DNA of 64,000 nt, from positions 62,001 through 126,000 of the forward strand of contig JACPFM010000009.1 in NCBI GenBank assembly GCA_016182965.1, written 5' to 3'. The stretch is from Deltaproteobacteria bacterium (lineage in GTDB: Bacteria > Myxococcota_A > Polyangia > Polyangiales > JADJMO01). This document shows positions 41,981 through 50,100 of the stretch, one piece after another; within the stretch, counting starts at the first letter, position 1, and each line of letters starts with the position of its first letter. Both the position numbers and the translations under genes were made by a program. The notes below the pieces were generated by a model that was given only the letters and a program-made list of their open reading frames with translations, made no database searches and had not been told where the DNA came from.

Positions 41981-42937
41981 ATGGACGCCAGCCCCGCCGC
42001 CCCCGCTACCCGCTCCGCCGCCGCCCCGCTCGCCCCGCGCCTGGGGGTCGAGATCGAGACCGTCGGCCGCACCCGCGAGCACGTCGCGCGCGCCATCCTC
42101 GCCGTCGTCGGCGGGCAGATCGCGATGAGCAGCGCGTACGAGATGGTCGTCGTCGACCCGCGCGGACGGCGCTGGGCGTGCGTCCACGATGGGAGCCTGT
42201 CGCAGGCGGCGCACGCGGAGATCGTGACGCCGATCCTCACCGAAGCGGACCTCCCGGAGTTGCAGGACGTCGTGCGCGCGGTCCGCGCCTGCGGCGCGCA
42301 GGTGGATCGAAGCACCGGGATCCACATCCACATCGATGGCGCGCCGTTCGACGGGCGGGCGGTCAAGAACCTGCTCAAGATCTGGAACAAGCAGGAAGAC
42401 CTCATCTTCCACGCGTTCAGGGTCTCGCCCGAGCGTCGCGCGCGCTATTGCCGCGAGAACGATCCGGGCTTCATCGCGCGTCTCGAACGCGCGCGGCCGA
42501 CCTCGAAGGAGGCGCTCAACACCGTCTGGTACGGCGGGCGAAGCTCCGGCCGGCAGCACCAGCGCTACGACTCGTCGCGCTATCACGCGGTCAACCTCCA
42601 CTCGCTCTTCTATCGCGGGACGATCGAGTTCCGGCTCTTCGAGGGAACGCTTCGCGGCGACGAGGTGAAGGCGTACGTGCAGTTCGTCCTCGCGCTCGCG
42701 AAGAAGGCCCTGTCCGCGCGCGCCGCATCGAGTCGCAAGCGCGCATTCAACCCCGACACCGCGAAGTACGACTTTCGCGTGTTCTTGTTGCACCTCGGGT
42801 TCATCGGCGACGAGTACAAGCAGACGCGCGAGATCTTGACCAAGCACCTCCGCGGCTCGGCGGCGTGGAAGAACGGTCGGCCGTCGCGCGCGACGCCGAC
42901 GGACTCCACCGGCCCCTCCTCCGATCGCGCAGCGTGA
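41981..42937 (+). CDS. putative amidoligase (glutamine synthetase-fold)
   Basis: A 318-aa protein starting at ATG 41981 with AAAGGAG about 10 bp upstream. It has the amidoligase pattern: [11 protein letters not shown] (metal/ATP-binding Glu pair), [13 protein letters not shown] (two His) and [16 protein letters not shown] (Arg and Glu). These fit the putative amidoligase family of the glutamine synthetase/gamma-glutamylcysteine ligase fold, which would join an amine to a carboxylate with ATP. It is directly followed by gamma-glutamylcyclotransferase-like genes, which suggests a small biosynthetic or tagging pathway. The natural substrate is unknown. Confidence 0.75.
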   Translation: MDASPAAPATRSAAAPLAPRLGVEIETVGRTREHVARAILAVVGGQIAMSSAYEMVVVDPRGRRWACVHDGSLSQAAHAEIVTPILTEADLPELQDVVRAVRACGAQVDRSTGIHIHIDGAPFDGRAVKNLLKIWNKQEDLIFHAFRVSPERRARYCRENDPGFIARLERARPTSKEALNTVWYGGRSSGRQHQRYDSSRYHAVNLHSLFYRGTIEFRLFEGTLRGDEVKAYVQFVLALAKKALSARAASSRKRAFNPDTAKYDFRVFLLHLGFIGDEYKQTREILTKHLRGSAAWKNGRPSRATPTDSTGPSSDRAA

Positions 42938-42950
42938 AAGGAGCGACGCG

Positions 42951-43397
42951 ATGAAGACCGTCCTGACCTTCGCCTATGGCTCGAACCTCGATCGCGCGCA
43001 GATGCGCGAGCGCTGTCCCGACGCGACGCCGGTCGGGCGCGCGGTGCTCCGCGGCTATCGGATCGCGTTCGCGGGCGCCTCGCGCCGCTGGGATGGCGCG
43101 GGTGTCGCCACGCTGCTGCCTGCGCGCGCACGCACCGTGAGCGGCGTCCTCTACGCCCTGTCGGAGGAGTCGCTCGCGGTGCTCGATCGCTTCGAGGGAC
43201 ACCCGCACGTGTACGTGCGTTGCCGCGTCTGCGTGACCGATGAATGGGGCCGGCGTCGCTTCGCGCAGGCGTATTGCCTGCCGCCGCAGCCCGAGGCGAT
43301 CCCGGCGACGCGATACCTCCGGAAGATCACGCGCGCCTACGAGCGGCTCGGCTTCAGCCTGAAGGCGCTCGAAGAGGCGCTCGGGAGCGCCGCATGA
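42951..43397 (+). CDS. gamma-glutamylcyclotransferase-like protein, copy 1
   Basis: A 148-aa protein with the GGCT/AIG2 pattern: FAYGSNLDRAQMRERCPDA at the N-terminus and LDRFEGHPHVY with the expected catalytic Glu. GGCT enzymes cleave gamma-glutamyl amides to 5-oxoproline. The gene starts 13 bp after the amidoligase stop behind AAAGGAG and overlaps copy 2 by 4 bp. This arrangement supports a common pathway. Confidence 0.8.
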   Translation: MKTVLTFAYGSNLDRAQMRERCPDATPVGRAVLRGYRIAFAGASRRWDGAGVATLLPARARTVSGVLYALSEESLAVLDRFEGHPHVYVRCRVCVTDEWGRRRFAQAYCLPPQPEAIPATRYLRKITRAYERLGFSLKALEEALGSAA

Positions 43398-43876
43398 TCA
43401 CCGCGCCGACGTACACGCTCTGTTTCGTCTACGGCACGCTCCTTCGCGGCGAGTCGAACCATCGCCTCCTCCAAAGCGCGCGCCTCGTCTCGATCGCGAT
43501 CACCGCGCCGCGATACCTGCTCGTCGACCTCGGCGCGTTCCCTGCGATGCTCGACAGCGGACGCACCGCGGTGCGCGGCGAGGTGTTCGCGTGTGACGCG
43601 GCGACGCTCGCGGCGCTCGACCGGCTCGAAGGACACCCCCGGTTCTACGAACGTCGCGACGTGGTGCTCGCGCGCGGACCGGCGGGCGCGCAAGCCTATT
43701 TCCTCAACGAACCGCGGGCGGGCGCACAGGCGATCCGCTCGGGCGATTGGCGCGCGCACCGCGGCGAGAAGGAGGACGAGCGCGATCCGATGGGCGCCTT
43801 CCGCGACATCGCCCGCGGGCGGCCCACGCCGCGCGCGCTCGCGGCGCTCGCCGCCCTCCAACGGCGGAAGCGTTAA
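43394..43876 (+). CDS. gamma-glutamylcyclotransferase-like protein, copy 2
   Basis: A 160-aa protein starting at ATG 43394 (ATGA overlap). It contains FVYGTLLRGESNHRLL and LDRLEGHPRFYERRDV with the catalytic-type Glu, so it belongs to the AIG2-like branch of the GGCT family. The C-terminal 45 residues are basic and disordered (RAHRGEKEDERDP). It lies directly after copy 1. Confidence 0.78.
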   Translation: MITAPTYTLCFVYGTLLRGESNHRLLQSARLVSIAITAPRYLLVDLGAFPAMLDSGRTAVRGEVFACDAATLAALDRLEGHPRFYERRDVVLARGPAGAQAYFLNEPRAGAQAIRSGDWRAHRGEKEDERDPMGAFRDIARGRPTPRALAALAALQRRKR

Positions 43877-43971
43877 CCCCGCCGTGTCGGGCCGTAGCGG
43901 GCGCGCGTGGGGCGCTGCGCCCGGCTCGCAGCTTGGGACGCCATTCCAGCGTGTCTGGACCGCGAAAAATA

Positions 43972-43985
43972 GTGCTCCGGAGCAC
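43972..43985. promoter_or_regulatory. 14-bp palindrome before small genes
   Basis: GTGCTCCGGAGCAC is a perfect 14-bp palindrome 58 bp before the ATG at 44044, next to an AT-rich CGAAAAATAG segment. It could be an operator for the following small-gene operon. No -35/-10 pair is certain. Confidence 0.35.
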
Positions 43986-44043
43986 CGAACGTTCTGCCCG
44001 CACACCCGTCACAACACACGAATCAAGCACGGGAGATACGGCC

Positions 44044-44271
44044 ATGAACGCGACGAAGAAGCGGAAGATCGTGACCATCGAGATGACGGAGGAGGAAGCG
44101 TGCCTCCTCGTCGCGAACCTCGCGGCGACGCGCAACGACCGGATGATCGAGCTGATCGAGCGCCTCATCGGCTCGCCTGAATGGAAGTTCAAGCACCGAC
44201 CCGCCGAGGCACACCGCGGTGTGCTCGACGCCGCGCTCTACAACGAAGTCGTCGAGCGCTGCGACCGATGA
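44044..44271 (+). CDS. small protein, unrecognised (75 aa)
   Basis: A 75-aa protein starting at ATG 44044. The N-terminus TKKRKIVTIEMTEEEACLLVAN and a later MIELIERLIGSPEWKF look like a small helical protein with a beta start, possibly a DNA- or peptide-binding ribbon-helix-type fold. It overlaps the next gene by 4 bp. In this cluster it could be a substrate or partner of the amidoligase; that is speculation. Confidence 0.5.
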   Translation: MNATKKRKIVTIEMTEEEACLLVANLAATRNDRMIELIERLIGSPEWKFKHRPAEAHRGVLDAALYNEVVERCDR

Positions 44272-44453
44272 CCGCTGGCCCCGACCACGACGCAGTCGAC
44301 CGCTACGTCAGGCTCCTGCGGGCGCTGCGCGACGCGCGCCGGAACGACGTCAACCCGCTCCGCCGCCGCGCCGAGGCCGAGTTCTTCGTGATGGATGGCC
44401 CGACGGCCGCTGCGGCGGTCCGCGCCACGCGCGCCGAAGGGCTCGATTTCTGA
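44268..44453 (+). CDS. small protein, unrecognised (61 aa)
   Basis: A 61-aa helical protein with an Arg-rich centre (VRLLRALRDARRNDVNPLRR). It overlaps the previous small gene (ATGA). The next gene starts 30 bp downstream. It carries no known motif. Confidence 0.45.
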   Translation: MTAGPDHDAVDRYVRLLRALRDARRNDVNPLRRRAEAEFFVMDGPTAAAAVRATRAEGLDF

Positions 44454-44483
44454 CCCACCGATGTGACCGAAGGAGGATCTCCA

Positions 44484-44906
44484 ATGTTGAACGCCGAACG
44501 CCTGATCTCCGAGTCCGACGCCTACGACCTGGCTCTTGTCATCCTGCTCGCGCACCCCGTCGCGGGTGCTCGCCCGATCTCCGGCGCCGGAGGCCCGCTC
44601 CACGTCGAGTTCCAGCGCGGCAGCGCCATCGGCTGCTCGCTCTCCATCAGCTTCGGCGCGATGCGCCGCGAGGAAGCACGCGGCGCGGGACGACACGCAC
44701 CGACAGAAACCGTGTTGGTGCAGCAGCCGCGCATCGAGATCTGCTGGTCGTCCACGGGACGGAGCGTCGCGACCGCGACCGCCGCGATCGCCCTCTATCG
44801 CGAGGTTACCGAGCTGGCGGCCCTGATCGCAGCGAGGCTCGAAGGCGAGACGATCGGGGTCCGCGAGCGCGCCCTCGTCGCCAAGGCCGAGGAGGCTTCG
44901 CGATGA
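44484..44906 (+). CDS. hypothetical protein between GGCT copies
   Basis: A 140-aa protein starting at ATG 44484 behind GAAGGAGGAT, a strong ribosome site. It is mixed alpha/beta (YDLALVILLAHPVAGARPIS, PLHVEFQRGSAIGCSLSISF) with a C-terminal helical segment. It overlaps the third GGCT-like gene by 4 bp. The family is not recognised. Confidence 0.5.
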   Translation: MLNAERLISESDAYDLALVILLAHPVAGARPISGAGGPLHVEFQRGSAIGCSLSISFGAMRREEARGAGRHAPTETVLVQQPRIEICWSSTGRSVATATAAIALYREVTELAALIAARLEGETIGVRERALVAKAEEASR

Positions 44907-45499
44907 ACGCGCTCGCTCTTCGCTCGCCGCGGTCGCGGGTTCGGTCGGAGGTGCGCGCGCTCACCCTCGTTGGCGGCGCGCAGCTGCCCGCAACGTCCGC
45001 GGGCGACGCACGCCTCGCGCGCCAAACGCAGCTCTTCTTCGCGTACGGCGCAGACCTGTGCGAGCCGCTCTTGCGCCGCCGCTGCCCGGACGCGCGCGTC
45101 ATCGGCCGCGCATCGCTCGGCGGATTTGGGCTCGCGTTTGCCGGCGCATCGAAGACCTGGGGCGGCGCGACGCTCACGCTGGTCCCGAACGCCGAAGCGC
45201 GCGTAGACGGCGTGCTCTACCTGATTCGCGATCTCTCCCTCTCCGATCTCGATCGCATGCAGGGCTGTCCGCGCGTCTACGAACGCGTCACCGTGCGCGT
45301 CGCAGACGACGATGACGCGCGGGCCGACGCGCACGCCTACTGCATGCGTCCTCCCCTCGCGGGCGGCGTCCCGAACGACGTGTACTTCGATCTGGTCGCG
45401 CGCGAGTACCATCGGCTCGGCATCGACCCCGAGCCGCTCCTCGTCGCGCTCGATCGCGCGGCATCCGGCGCGCCCCTCGCGCGAGGGGCCGTCCGATGA
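44903..45499 (+). CDS. gamma-glutamylcyclotransferase-like protein, copy 3 (Glu to Gln)
   Basis: A 198-aa protein with a 40-aa N-terminal extension and a GGCT fold: FFAYGADLCEPLLRRRCPDA and LDRMQGCPRVYERVTV. The usual catalytic Glu of the L-D-x-x-E-G motif is replaced by Gln (codon CAG near 45262). It may have lost cyclotransferase activity and act as a binding or regulatory paralogue. It overlaps both neighbours by 4 bp. Confidence 0.72.
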   Translation: MNALALRSPRSRVRSEVRALTLVGGAQLPATSAGDARLARQTQLFFAYGADLCEPLLRRRCPDARVIGRASLGGFGLAFAGASKTWGGATLTLVPNAEARVDGVLYLIRDLSLSDLDRMQGCPRVYERVTVRVADDDDARADAHAYCMRPPLAGGVPNDVYFDLVAREYHRLGIDPEPLLVALDRAASGAPLARGAVR

Positions 45500-45701
45500 A
45501 GCTCACGGGCACCAATCTGTTCGTGCTCGATCGCATCGCGCGTCGAGAGATCGTGTTCGAGGAGCGTCGCGGTCGGCTGTGCGTCGAGGCGATTCACGCA
45601 TCGCACGTGCGCCGCTTGGTCGCCGCCGGTGCGTCGCCCCGAATGGCTCAATCACGCAAGAGGGCGAGCTTCGGCTCGCCGAGTACAGGCGAGGCCGCTG
45701 A
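45496..45701 (+). pseudogene. small coupled gene with an apparent -1 frameshift
   Basis: The start ATG 45496 overlaps the GGCT copy 3 stop. The zero frame reads NLFVLDRIARREIVFEERRG and then RRLVAAG. At about 45628 a -1 shift would continue NGSITQEGELRLAEYRRGR and stop at 45701. Both halves look like one short protein of about 68 aa. No slippery heptamer is present, so a 1-bp deletion or sequence error is more likely than programmed shifting. The uncorrected zero frame would run on into non-protein-like sequence. Confidence 0.4.
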
Positions 45702-45751
45702 TATTACGCATGCGCGCCTGCCGCTCCATCATGCGCGGCAGGGAGGCAGGC

Positions 45752-45949
45752 GTGCGACGAGGTGGAATCACGACGGCGAGAGCGCGGGTGCGGTGGGGCA
45801 ACTCGCGCTTCGGGCGCACCAACGAGTTTGCGACGGAGGACGGCGCACACGCCTTCGCTGCCGCATTGCGGGAGACGCACGCGGAGCGGCCGGCCCTGAG
45901 CATCGCGGTCGAGCGCTGGGATGGCGACCGATGGGTGGCGTGCGGGTGA
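45752..45949 (+). CDS. small hypothetical protein
   Basis: A 65-aa protein starting at GTG 45752, 7 bp after GGGAGG. It reads ITTARARVRWGNSRFGRTNE and FATEDGAHAFAAALRETH. The C-terminal AVERWDGDRWVACG is beta-like. It follows the frameshifted small gene and may be the last member of the amidoligase cluster. An ATG at 45710 is also possible. No family is recognised. Confidence 0.4.
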   Translation: MRRGGITTARARVRWGNSRFGRTNEFATEDGAHAFAAALRETHAERPALSIAVERWDGDRWVACG

Positions 45950-46309
45950 CCGACGCAGGGCGGCCTTGGCCTTGGCCGCCGCGAGGCACTCGACTACCTG
46001 ATAGGAAACACCGCTTCGGCGCGCACGCTCACGGCGCGCGCGCTTCTCGTTCTCCCTTGTCGCGGACAGACGCCCCCGCACGGTCGCCTCCATGCGGAGT
46101 AGCACCCGGTGTGGTTGCGTGCGAGCCACCCGCGCGGTAAGGGAGTTGGGAAGGCGTATCCCACGCCTGAGTCCTCCGGAATCATCTCCCGCGGGTGATT
46201 CGCAACAGGACCAAGGGGCTTCGGTCTCGGGATGGTCGGGCTTTCCCGGACCGTGTGGGCGACGTTCGCGGGTTCACGTCGCAGCCACACGAGAACCCGG
46301 ACGTGGCCG
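45950..46309. other. 360-bp gap with no supported gene
   Basis: I see no convincing coding sequence here. The interval begins with a 28-bp segment (45971-45998) that resembles a segment at 47557-47584 with four mismatches. On the - strand both encode V/I-V/I-E-C-L/F-A-A-A-K. Confidence 0.4.
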
Positions 46310-47062
46310 ATGACCAAAAAGAACGCTCGCAAGGACGCCGCACGCGCCCGCCAGGATCGCCTTGGTGGACGATATCTCCACCACAAGCACGTCGTTTCCG
46401 ATCGCAGCGAAGAGCGGGAGCGCCGAGCGCCGTCGCCGCTCGCGATGTCGATCGATCAGGTCGTCGCGCTCGCAGCGCGAACTGCGCCCGCCGCACTACG
46501 AGAAGCGGGTGACCGATTCGGCAACGCGCGTGTGGTCTACGTGGTCGTCGACGGTGCGCATCCGGTCGGCGAACGAATCGCCGCCTTGCGCATCGCCGAG
46601 GTCGAGTCGATCGAGCCGCAGGCGGCGCTCGATGGTGTGCGCCGAGAGGTGGCGCGACGAGGCGCGCGCCGCGAAAACGCTCCCTTCGCGGAGCTCATGA
46701 CGCACGCTGATCTCGATCGGATCCTCGAAGCGTGTTACGAGCCGTTCCGGCATGCCGAGATGCGCGCGTTCACCGCGCAATTCTCGAGGACGCCGCCCCC
46801 GGACCACGTCCCGATTCTCGCGGTCGCCGAAGGTGGCATGCGGCGAACGGTCGTGCCATCGGTCCCGACATGCGTGTGCGGCCACGCCATCGCGACCCAC
46901 GACCGAAACGGCGCGTGCACGTGGGTCGGCGTCCCCGAGCGCGGTTCGGTCTTCACGCTCCCCCAGGAACTCGTCGCCGAAGCGCGTGGGCTCGGCGTGC
47001 CCGTGCGCTGCGCGTGCCTCGGATACGTCGTCGTCGACGCCGAGGGACGCGTGGTTCAATGA
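46310..47062 (+). CDS. hypothetical protein with zinc-ribbon-like C-terminus
   Basis: A 250-aa protein starting at ATG 46310. The N-terminus is very basic (MTKKNARKDAARARQDRL). The central part is helical (EVESIEPQAALDGVRREVARR). The C-terminus contains CVCGHAIATHDRNGACTW and VRCACLGYV with five cysteines and two histidines that could bind zinc. It lies past the amidoligase cluster. The function is unknown; a nucleic-acid role is possible. Confidence 0.55.
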   Translation: MTKKNARKDAARARQDRLGGRYLHHKHVVSDRSEERERRAPSPLAMSIDQVVALAARTAPAALREAGDRFGNARVVYVVVDGAHPVGERIAALRIAEVESIEPQAALDGVRREVARRGARRENAPFAELMTHADLDRILEACYEPFRHAEMRAFTAQFSRTPPPDHVPILAVAEGGMRRTVVPSVPTCVCGHAIATHDRNGACTWVGVPERGSVFTLPQELVAEARGLGVPVRCACLGYVVVDAEGRVVQ

Positions 47063-47095
47063 CCATAAGGTCGGTTGCAGCGCGCTTCCGGTGCT

Positions 47096-47419
47096 TCAGC
47101 GCTCGAGTTCGCTGACACGCCGAGATAGTGCCGCGCGCGTTCGGTCGCGTGCGTCAATGCGTTCGCGTAGGCGCACCTGCTCGTCACTAGAGAGATTGCC
47201 TTGTCGGCCAGTCGCCTCAATCTGCCGATGCTCGTCGAACCACGCTCGATAGGCGTCAAGAAACGAGGACAGCAGTGCGGCCAGCTCGGGATCACGTTCC
47301 TCGATCGTCAGCGTCAGTTCGATCGTGGAGCGCCAATCCGTCTCAATCTTCATAGCCTGCGCAACCCGCCGAACCGACCACGCGGCGAGGTTCTCGACGT
47401 CATGTTCGCTGACGTACAT
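47096..47419 (-). CDS. small coiled-coil hypothetical protein
   Basis: A 107-aa protein starting at ATG 47419 on the - strand. It has a helical N-terminal segment (VENLAAWSVRRVAQAMKIE) and then mainly charged helices (AALLSSFLDAYRAWFDEHRQ and EQVRLRERIDARDRTRAALS). It is convergent with the preceding + strand gene. No family is recognised. Confidence 0.45.
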   Translation of the reverse strand: MYVSEHDVENLAAWSVRRVAQAMKIETDWRSTIELTLTIEERDPELAALLSSFLDAYRAWFDEHRQIEATGRQGNLSSDEQVRLRERIDARDRTRAALSRRVSELER

Positions 47420-47594
47420 GCGTCCCAGCATACCGCGATCAGGGACAAGACGCTGAGGGTTCCGATCGTGCGACGCGGTACGCGAGCGTTCACTCCGAAG
47501 TCCGACGCGCGAGCCCGGACGATGACGCTGCGTTGTCGAGCGCGACGACGAGCGGCCTTGGCTGCCGCGAAGCACTCGATTATCGCCCGTGACG

Positions 47595-47837
47595 ATGTCA
47601 AAGCCTGTGCGCGTGGTCCCGGATATGTCGAAAGCCGATGCCGCGCTTGCAGCTGCGCGCGAGGCGCTTGCGGACGGGCGACCCAAGGACGCGATGCTGG
47701 CGATCGGACGCGCGGATGCCGAGCACCGCAGTGCCATGCGCGCGGCCGAGCTCCAGTTCCGCGCGGTGCTCGCACCCCTGGCTCGACAAGCTACGCGTGC
47801 CGCGATGCCAAGGGTCTCGCGTCGATCGCTGCACTGA
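47595..47837 (+). CDS. small helical hypothetical protein
   Basis: An 80-aa helical frame starting at ATG 47595 (GTG 47589 is also possible). The segment MSKADAALAAAREALADG and the following KDAMLAIGRADAEHRSAM look protein-like, the last 15 residues less so. Nothing else supports it, so it is tentative. Confidence 0.3.
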   Translation: MSKPVRVVPDMSKADAALAAAREALADGRPKDAMLAIGRADAEHRSAMRAAELQFRAVLAPLARQATRAAMPRVSRRSLH

Positions 47838-48239
47838 ACTCAGGCGAGCGCCGTCGCCGAGGGGAGGACCAACCCAGGCCGAAGCCGGTACGAGACCGGG
47901 CCGAGACCGGGCCGAGACGGTACATTCGCGGTACCACGATCGTGAGAAGTCGCGAATGCGATCTGCTGAATCACGCTCGCTTCCGCCACTCCGAGCGTCG
48001 CAATTGCGAGCCGTACTCGCCTGATCTCATTCGCGTTTTGATCGCGACATCGCGTCGCGATCACGCGCACGCGAAACGCACAAACGCTCGGGAAACATCG
48101 CGCCGATCGCGTGCCGCACCCATCATTTTGCGCGACTTCACCGGGTGTCGCGTTACGCCGGGAGAACGCCGCAAGATCGCGGGTTTGGATCGCGACACCC
48201 CCCGTCGCTCTACCCCCTGGATCCCGTCGCAAAGCGCCC
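47838..48239. other. 400-bp gap at the island's right end
   Basis: No convincing gene is seen. It holds a tandem 11-bp-type repeat (CGAGACCGGGC, twice, near 47898-47920) and the perfect inverted repeat described at 48040-48062. The gap ends where the truncated acyltransferase starts to show homology, so it may contain an attachment site. Confidence 0.45.
48040..48062. repeat. 23-bp perfect inverted repeat near the island boundary
   Basis: GATCGCGAC-ATCGC-GTCGCGATC: two 9-bp arms with a 5-bp spacer. It lies about 180 bp inside the proposed island right junction. It might be a recombination site arm or a regulatory palindrome. No T-tract follows, so it is not a typical terminator. Confidence 0.4.
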
Positions 48240-48711
48240 ATGCCAGGAGCGCGATCCGATAGAACCCGGACTTCCAGTGCTCGGCGCGCGAACGGGTGCC
48301 TTCGGGCGGAATCGCGAGGACCAGATCGTCGCGCTTGCGGAACTGCTCGATCATCTGATCGACCATGTTGGTGTTGCGGCTGCGGTCGATGCCGACGCCG
48401 CCGGTGCCACGCACCAGCGGGCCGAGCGGACCCTTGGTCCACTCGTTCTTCACCATCCACTGGACCTTCAGGCCGATGTTACGGGTGAGGAGCACGAGCA
48501 GGAGGCCGTCCCAGTTGCTCGTGTGCGGAACGGCGAGCAGCACGTACTTCTTCTCGGCGGGCACGGGACCCTCGAACTCCCAGCCGGCGAGGTGCAGCGA
48601 TGTCGAGACGATGCGCGAGCTCACGAGCGACACCAGAGCACGGTTCCGCCCGCGCGAGGCGGTCGAGTTCGGTCGTCGACCGTCCAATGTGTACGGCTCC
48701 CTGCCGCCCAC
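48061..48711 (-). pseudogene. truncated PlsC-like acyltransferase at the island junction
   Basis: The N-terminal 155 codons are a good lysophospholipid acyltransferase: HTSNWDG (H-x4-D-type active site, near residue 63), IDRSRN, PPEGTRSR near residue 136 and a FYRIALLA start of the next strand. Beyond about residue 155 (near 48,240) the frame continues as unrelated Arg-rich sequence, whereas a normal enzyme would go on with a V-P-I-V-type strand. The 3' half is missing, so the gene was most likely cut by integration of the island. The start ATG 48711 may also be later. Confidence 0.6.
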
Positions 48712-48812
48712 GTCCTGATAGGGGTGGCCGATGCGCGTGCCGTCGTGGCTCCGCGTACTTCTCGTCGCCGGGTGCGGCGCGCGCTCGGGGTTGGCCGTGA
48801 CGGCCTACCTGC

Positions 48813-49370
48813 TCACAGCCACCAGCTGGCGACGTCGAGCGCGACCGCGTCGAACGGTTCGATACGCGCGTCGCGTTCGTCGCCCCAGACGCCGAGCTCG
48901 ACCCACAGGCCGCGCTCCAACCGGTACGCGGTCACCATCTTGGCTTCGAGGTCGACGAGCCAGTGATGCGGAACGCCGACACTCGCGTAATAGGGCTTCT
49001 TGATCAGAACGTTGTGGCGTCGAGTCGTCGGCGAGAGAATCTCGCATACCCAATCGGGTACGACGCGAATGGGGGCGTCAGCTGGTAACTCGAGCAATCG
49101 TTCGCGTCGCCAGCCTGCGACGTCGGGCGCGATCTCCGGGGTGTTCGGCAGCTCGATTCCCGGCTCGGGGAGGATCCACCACCCACCCGGACCATCCCGG
49201 CCGTCGTCGAATGGGTCGCCGATGCGCGAGCTGACGACGCGCTCCATCCGTTGATGCCGGCCGCGCGGCCGCGTCATCGTGTACATGACGCCGTCGATGA
49301 TCTCGCCCTTCACCCCCGAGGGCAGGGCCTCGAGGTCGGCGATGGTCGGGACCTTGCGCGGCGGATCCAT
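48813..49370 (-). CDS. Uma2 family (DUF820) endonuclease-fold protein, copy 1
   Basis: A 185-aa protein starting at ATG 49370. The Uma2 fold shows GEIIDGVMYTMTRP, EIAPDVAGWRRERL, VPDWVCEILSPTTRRHN and KKPYYASVGVPHHWLVD. The PD-(D/E)xK-type core residues (D in PDVAGW, E in CEIL, K in KKPYY) are present. Many myxobacteria carry many copies. The role is unknown. An upstream start at 49424 is possible. Confidence 0.8.
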   Translation of the reverse strand: MDPPRKVPTIADLEALPSGVKGEIIDGVMYTMTRPRGRHQRMERVVSSRIGDPFDDGRDGPGGWWILPEPGIELPNTPEIAPDVAGWRRERLLELPADAPIRVVPDWVCEILSPTTRRHNVLIKKPYYASVGVPHHWLVDLEAKMVTAYRLERGLWVELGVWGDERDARIEPFDAVALDVASWWL

Positions 49371-49490
49371 CTCGGATCTCAGCGTAGTCGATCGGGTCGG
49401 CATCCCCCATGTCGACGGTTCCACGCTCCCGGTTGCGTGCTTGAGTGGAGGTGTTCGGGCGTGGGAGGCGCCTCGATCCGGGGCGAAACG

Positions 49491-50084
49491 TCAATCGTCC
49501 TCGCCCGCGGGCCAGCGCTCCAGCTCACTCCAGAGCGCGTCGAGATCCAGCCGCAGGCCATCGCAGGACGGCACGTCGTGCGCGCCTTCGGACGCCGCGA
49601 GCAACTCGACGAATCGGCCATCGTCGCGACGCGCGAGGATCTCGAACGTGCGCGCCTCGGGATCGACGATCCAGTACTGCGCGACGCCGAAGGCCGCGTA
49701 GTCGGCCTTCTTCTCGACGCGGTCGCGCCGCTGGTCGCGCGGCGTCGCGGTGACGACTTCGATCACGACGTCCGGGGGAGATCGGGTCAGGGAGGACTGC
49801 CGTGGCGGCAGCCCGCGGGAAGTGAAGAACACCACGACGTCGGGCTTGCGACCGCGGCGCGCGGAGACGGCGACCTTGCTCTCGGAGCCGAGTACGAACC
49901 CGCCGCGCGGGACGAACCAACCACCGAGGACGCGAATCAACCATGACACGACCAGCTCATGCGCCCAGGTCGGCACTTCTTCCTCCTCGAGGTGTCCGTC
50001 GACGAGCTCGCCAGGCTCGTCCTCGTCGAGGGCGGCCCATTGCTCGACCGACATCGGGTGGAGGCTCGACGCCGCGTCGCTCAT
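49491..50084 (-). CDS. Uma2 family (DUF820) endonuclease-fold protein, copy 2
   Basis: A 197-aa protein starting at ATG 50084. It has the Uma2 pattern ELVDGHLEEEEVPTWAHELV, GRKPDVVVFF, PPDVVIEVVTATPRDQRRD and KKADYAAFGVAQYWIVDPE. It lies next to the first copy, separated by 120 bp, on the same strand. The two share fold but differ widely in sequence. The role is unknown. Confidence 0.82.
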   Translation of the reverse strand: MSDAASSLHPMSVEQWAALDEDEPGELVDGHLEEEEVPTWAHELVVSWLIRVLGGWFVPRGGFVLGSESKVAVSARRGRKPDVVVFFTSRGLPPRQSSLTRSPPDVVIEVVTATPRDQRRDRVEKKADYAAFGVAQYWIVDPEARTFEILARRDDGRFVELLAASEGAHDVPSCDGLRLDLDALWSELERWPAGEDD

Positions 50085-50100
50085 GGCCGAAAGCGTAGCA

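Noticed and set aside
48731..49003. Small + strand lipoprotein-like frame (VLLVAGCGA)
   Set aside because: It runs antisense through a well-supported Uma2 gene, and only the first 20 residues look like a signal sequence.
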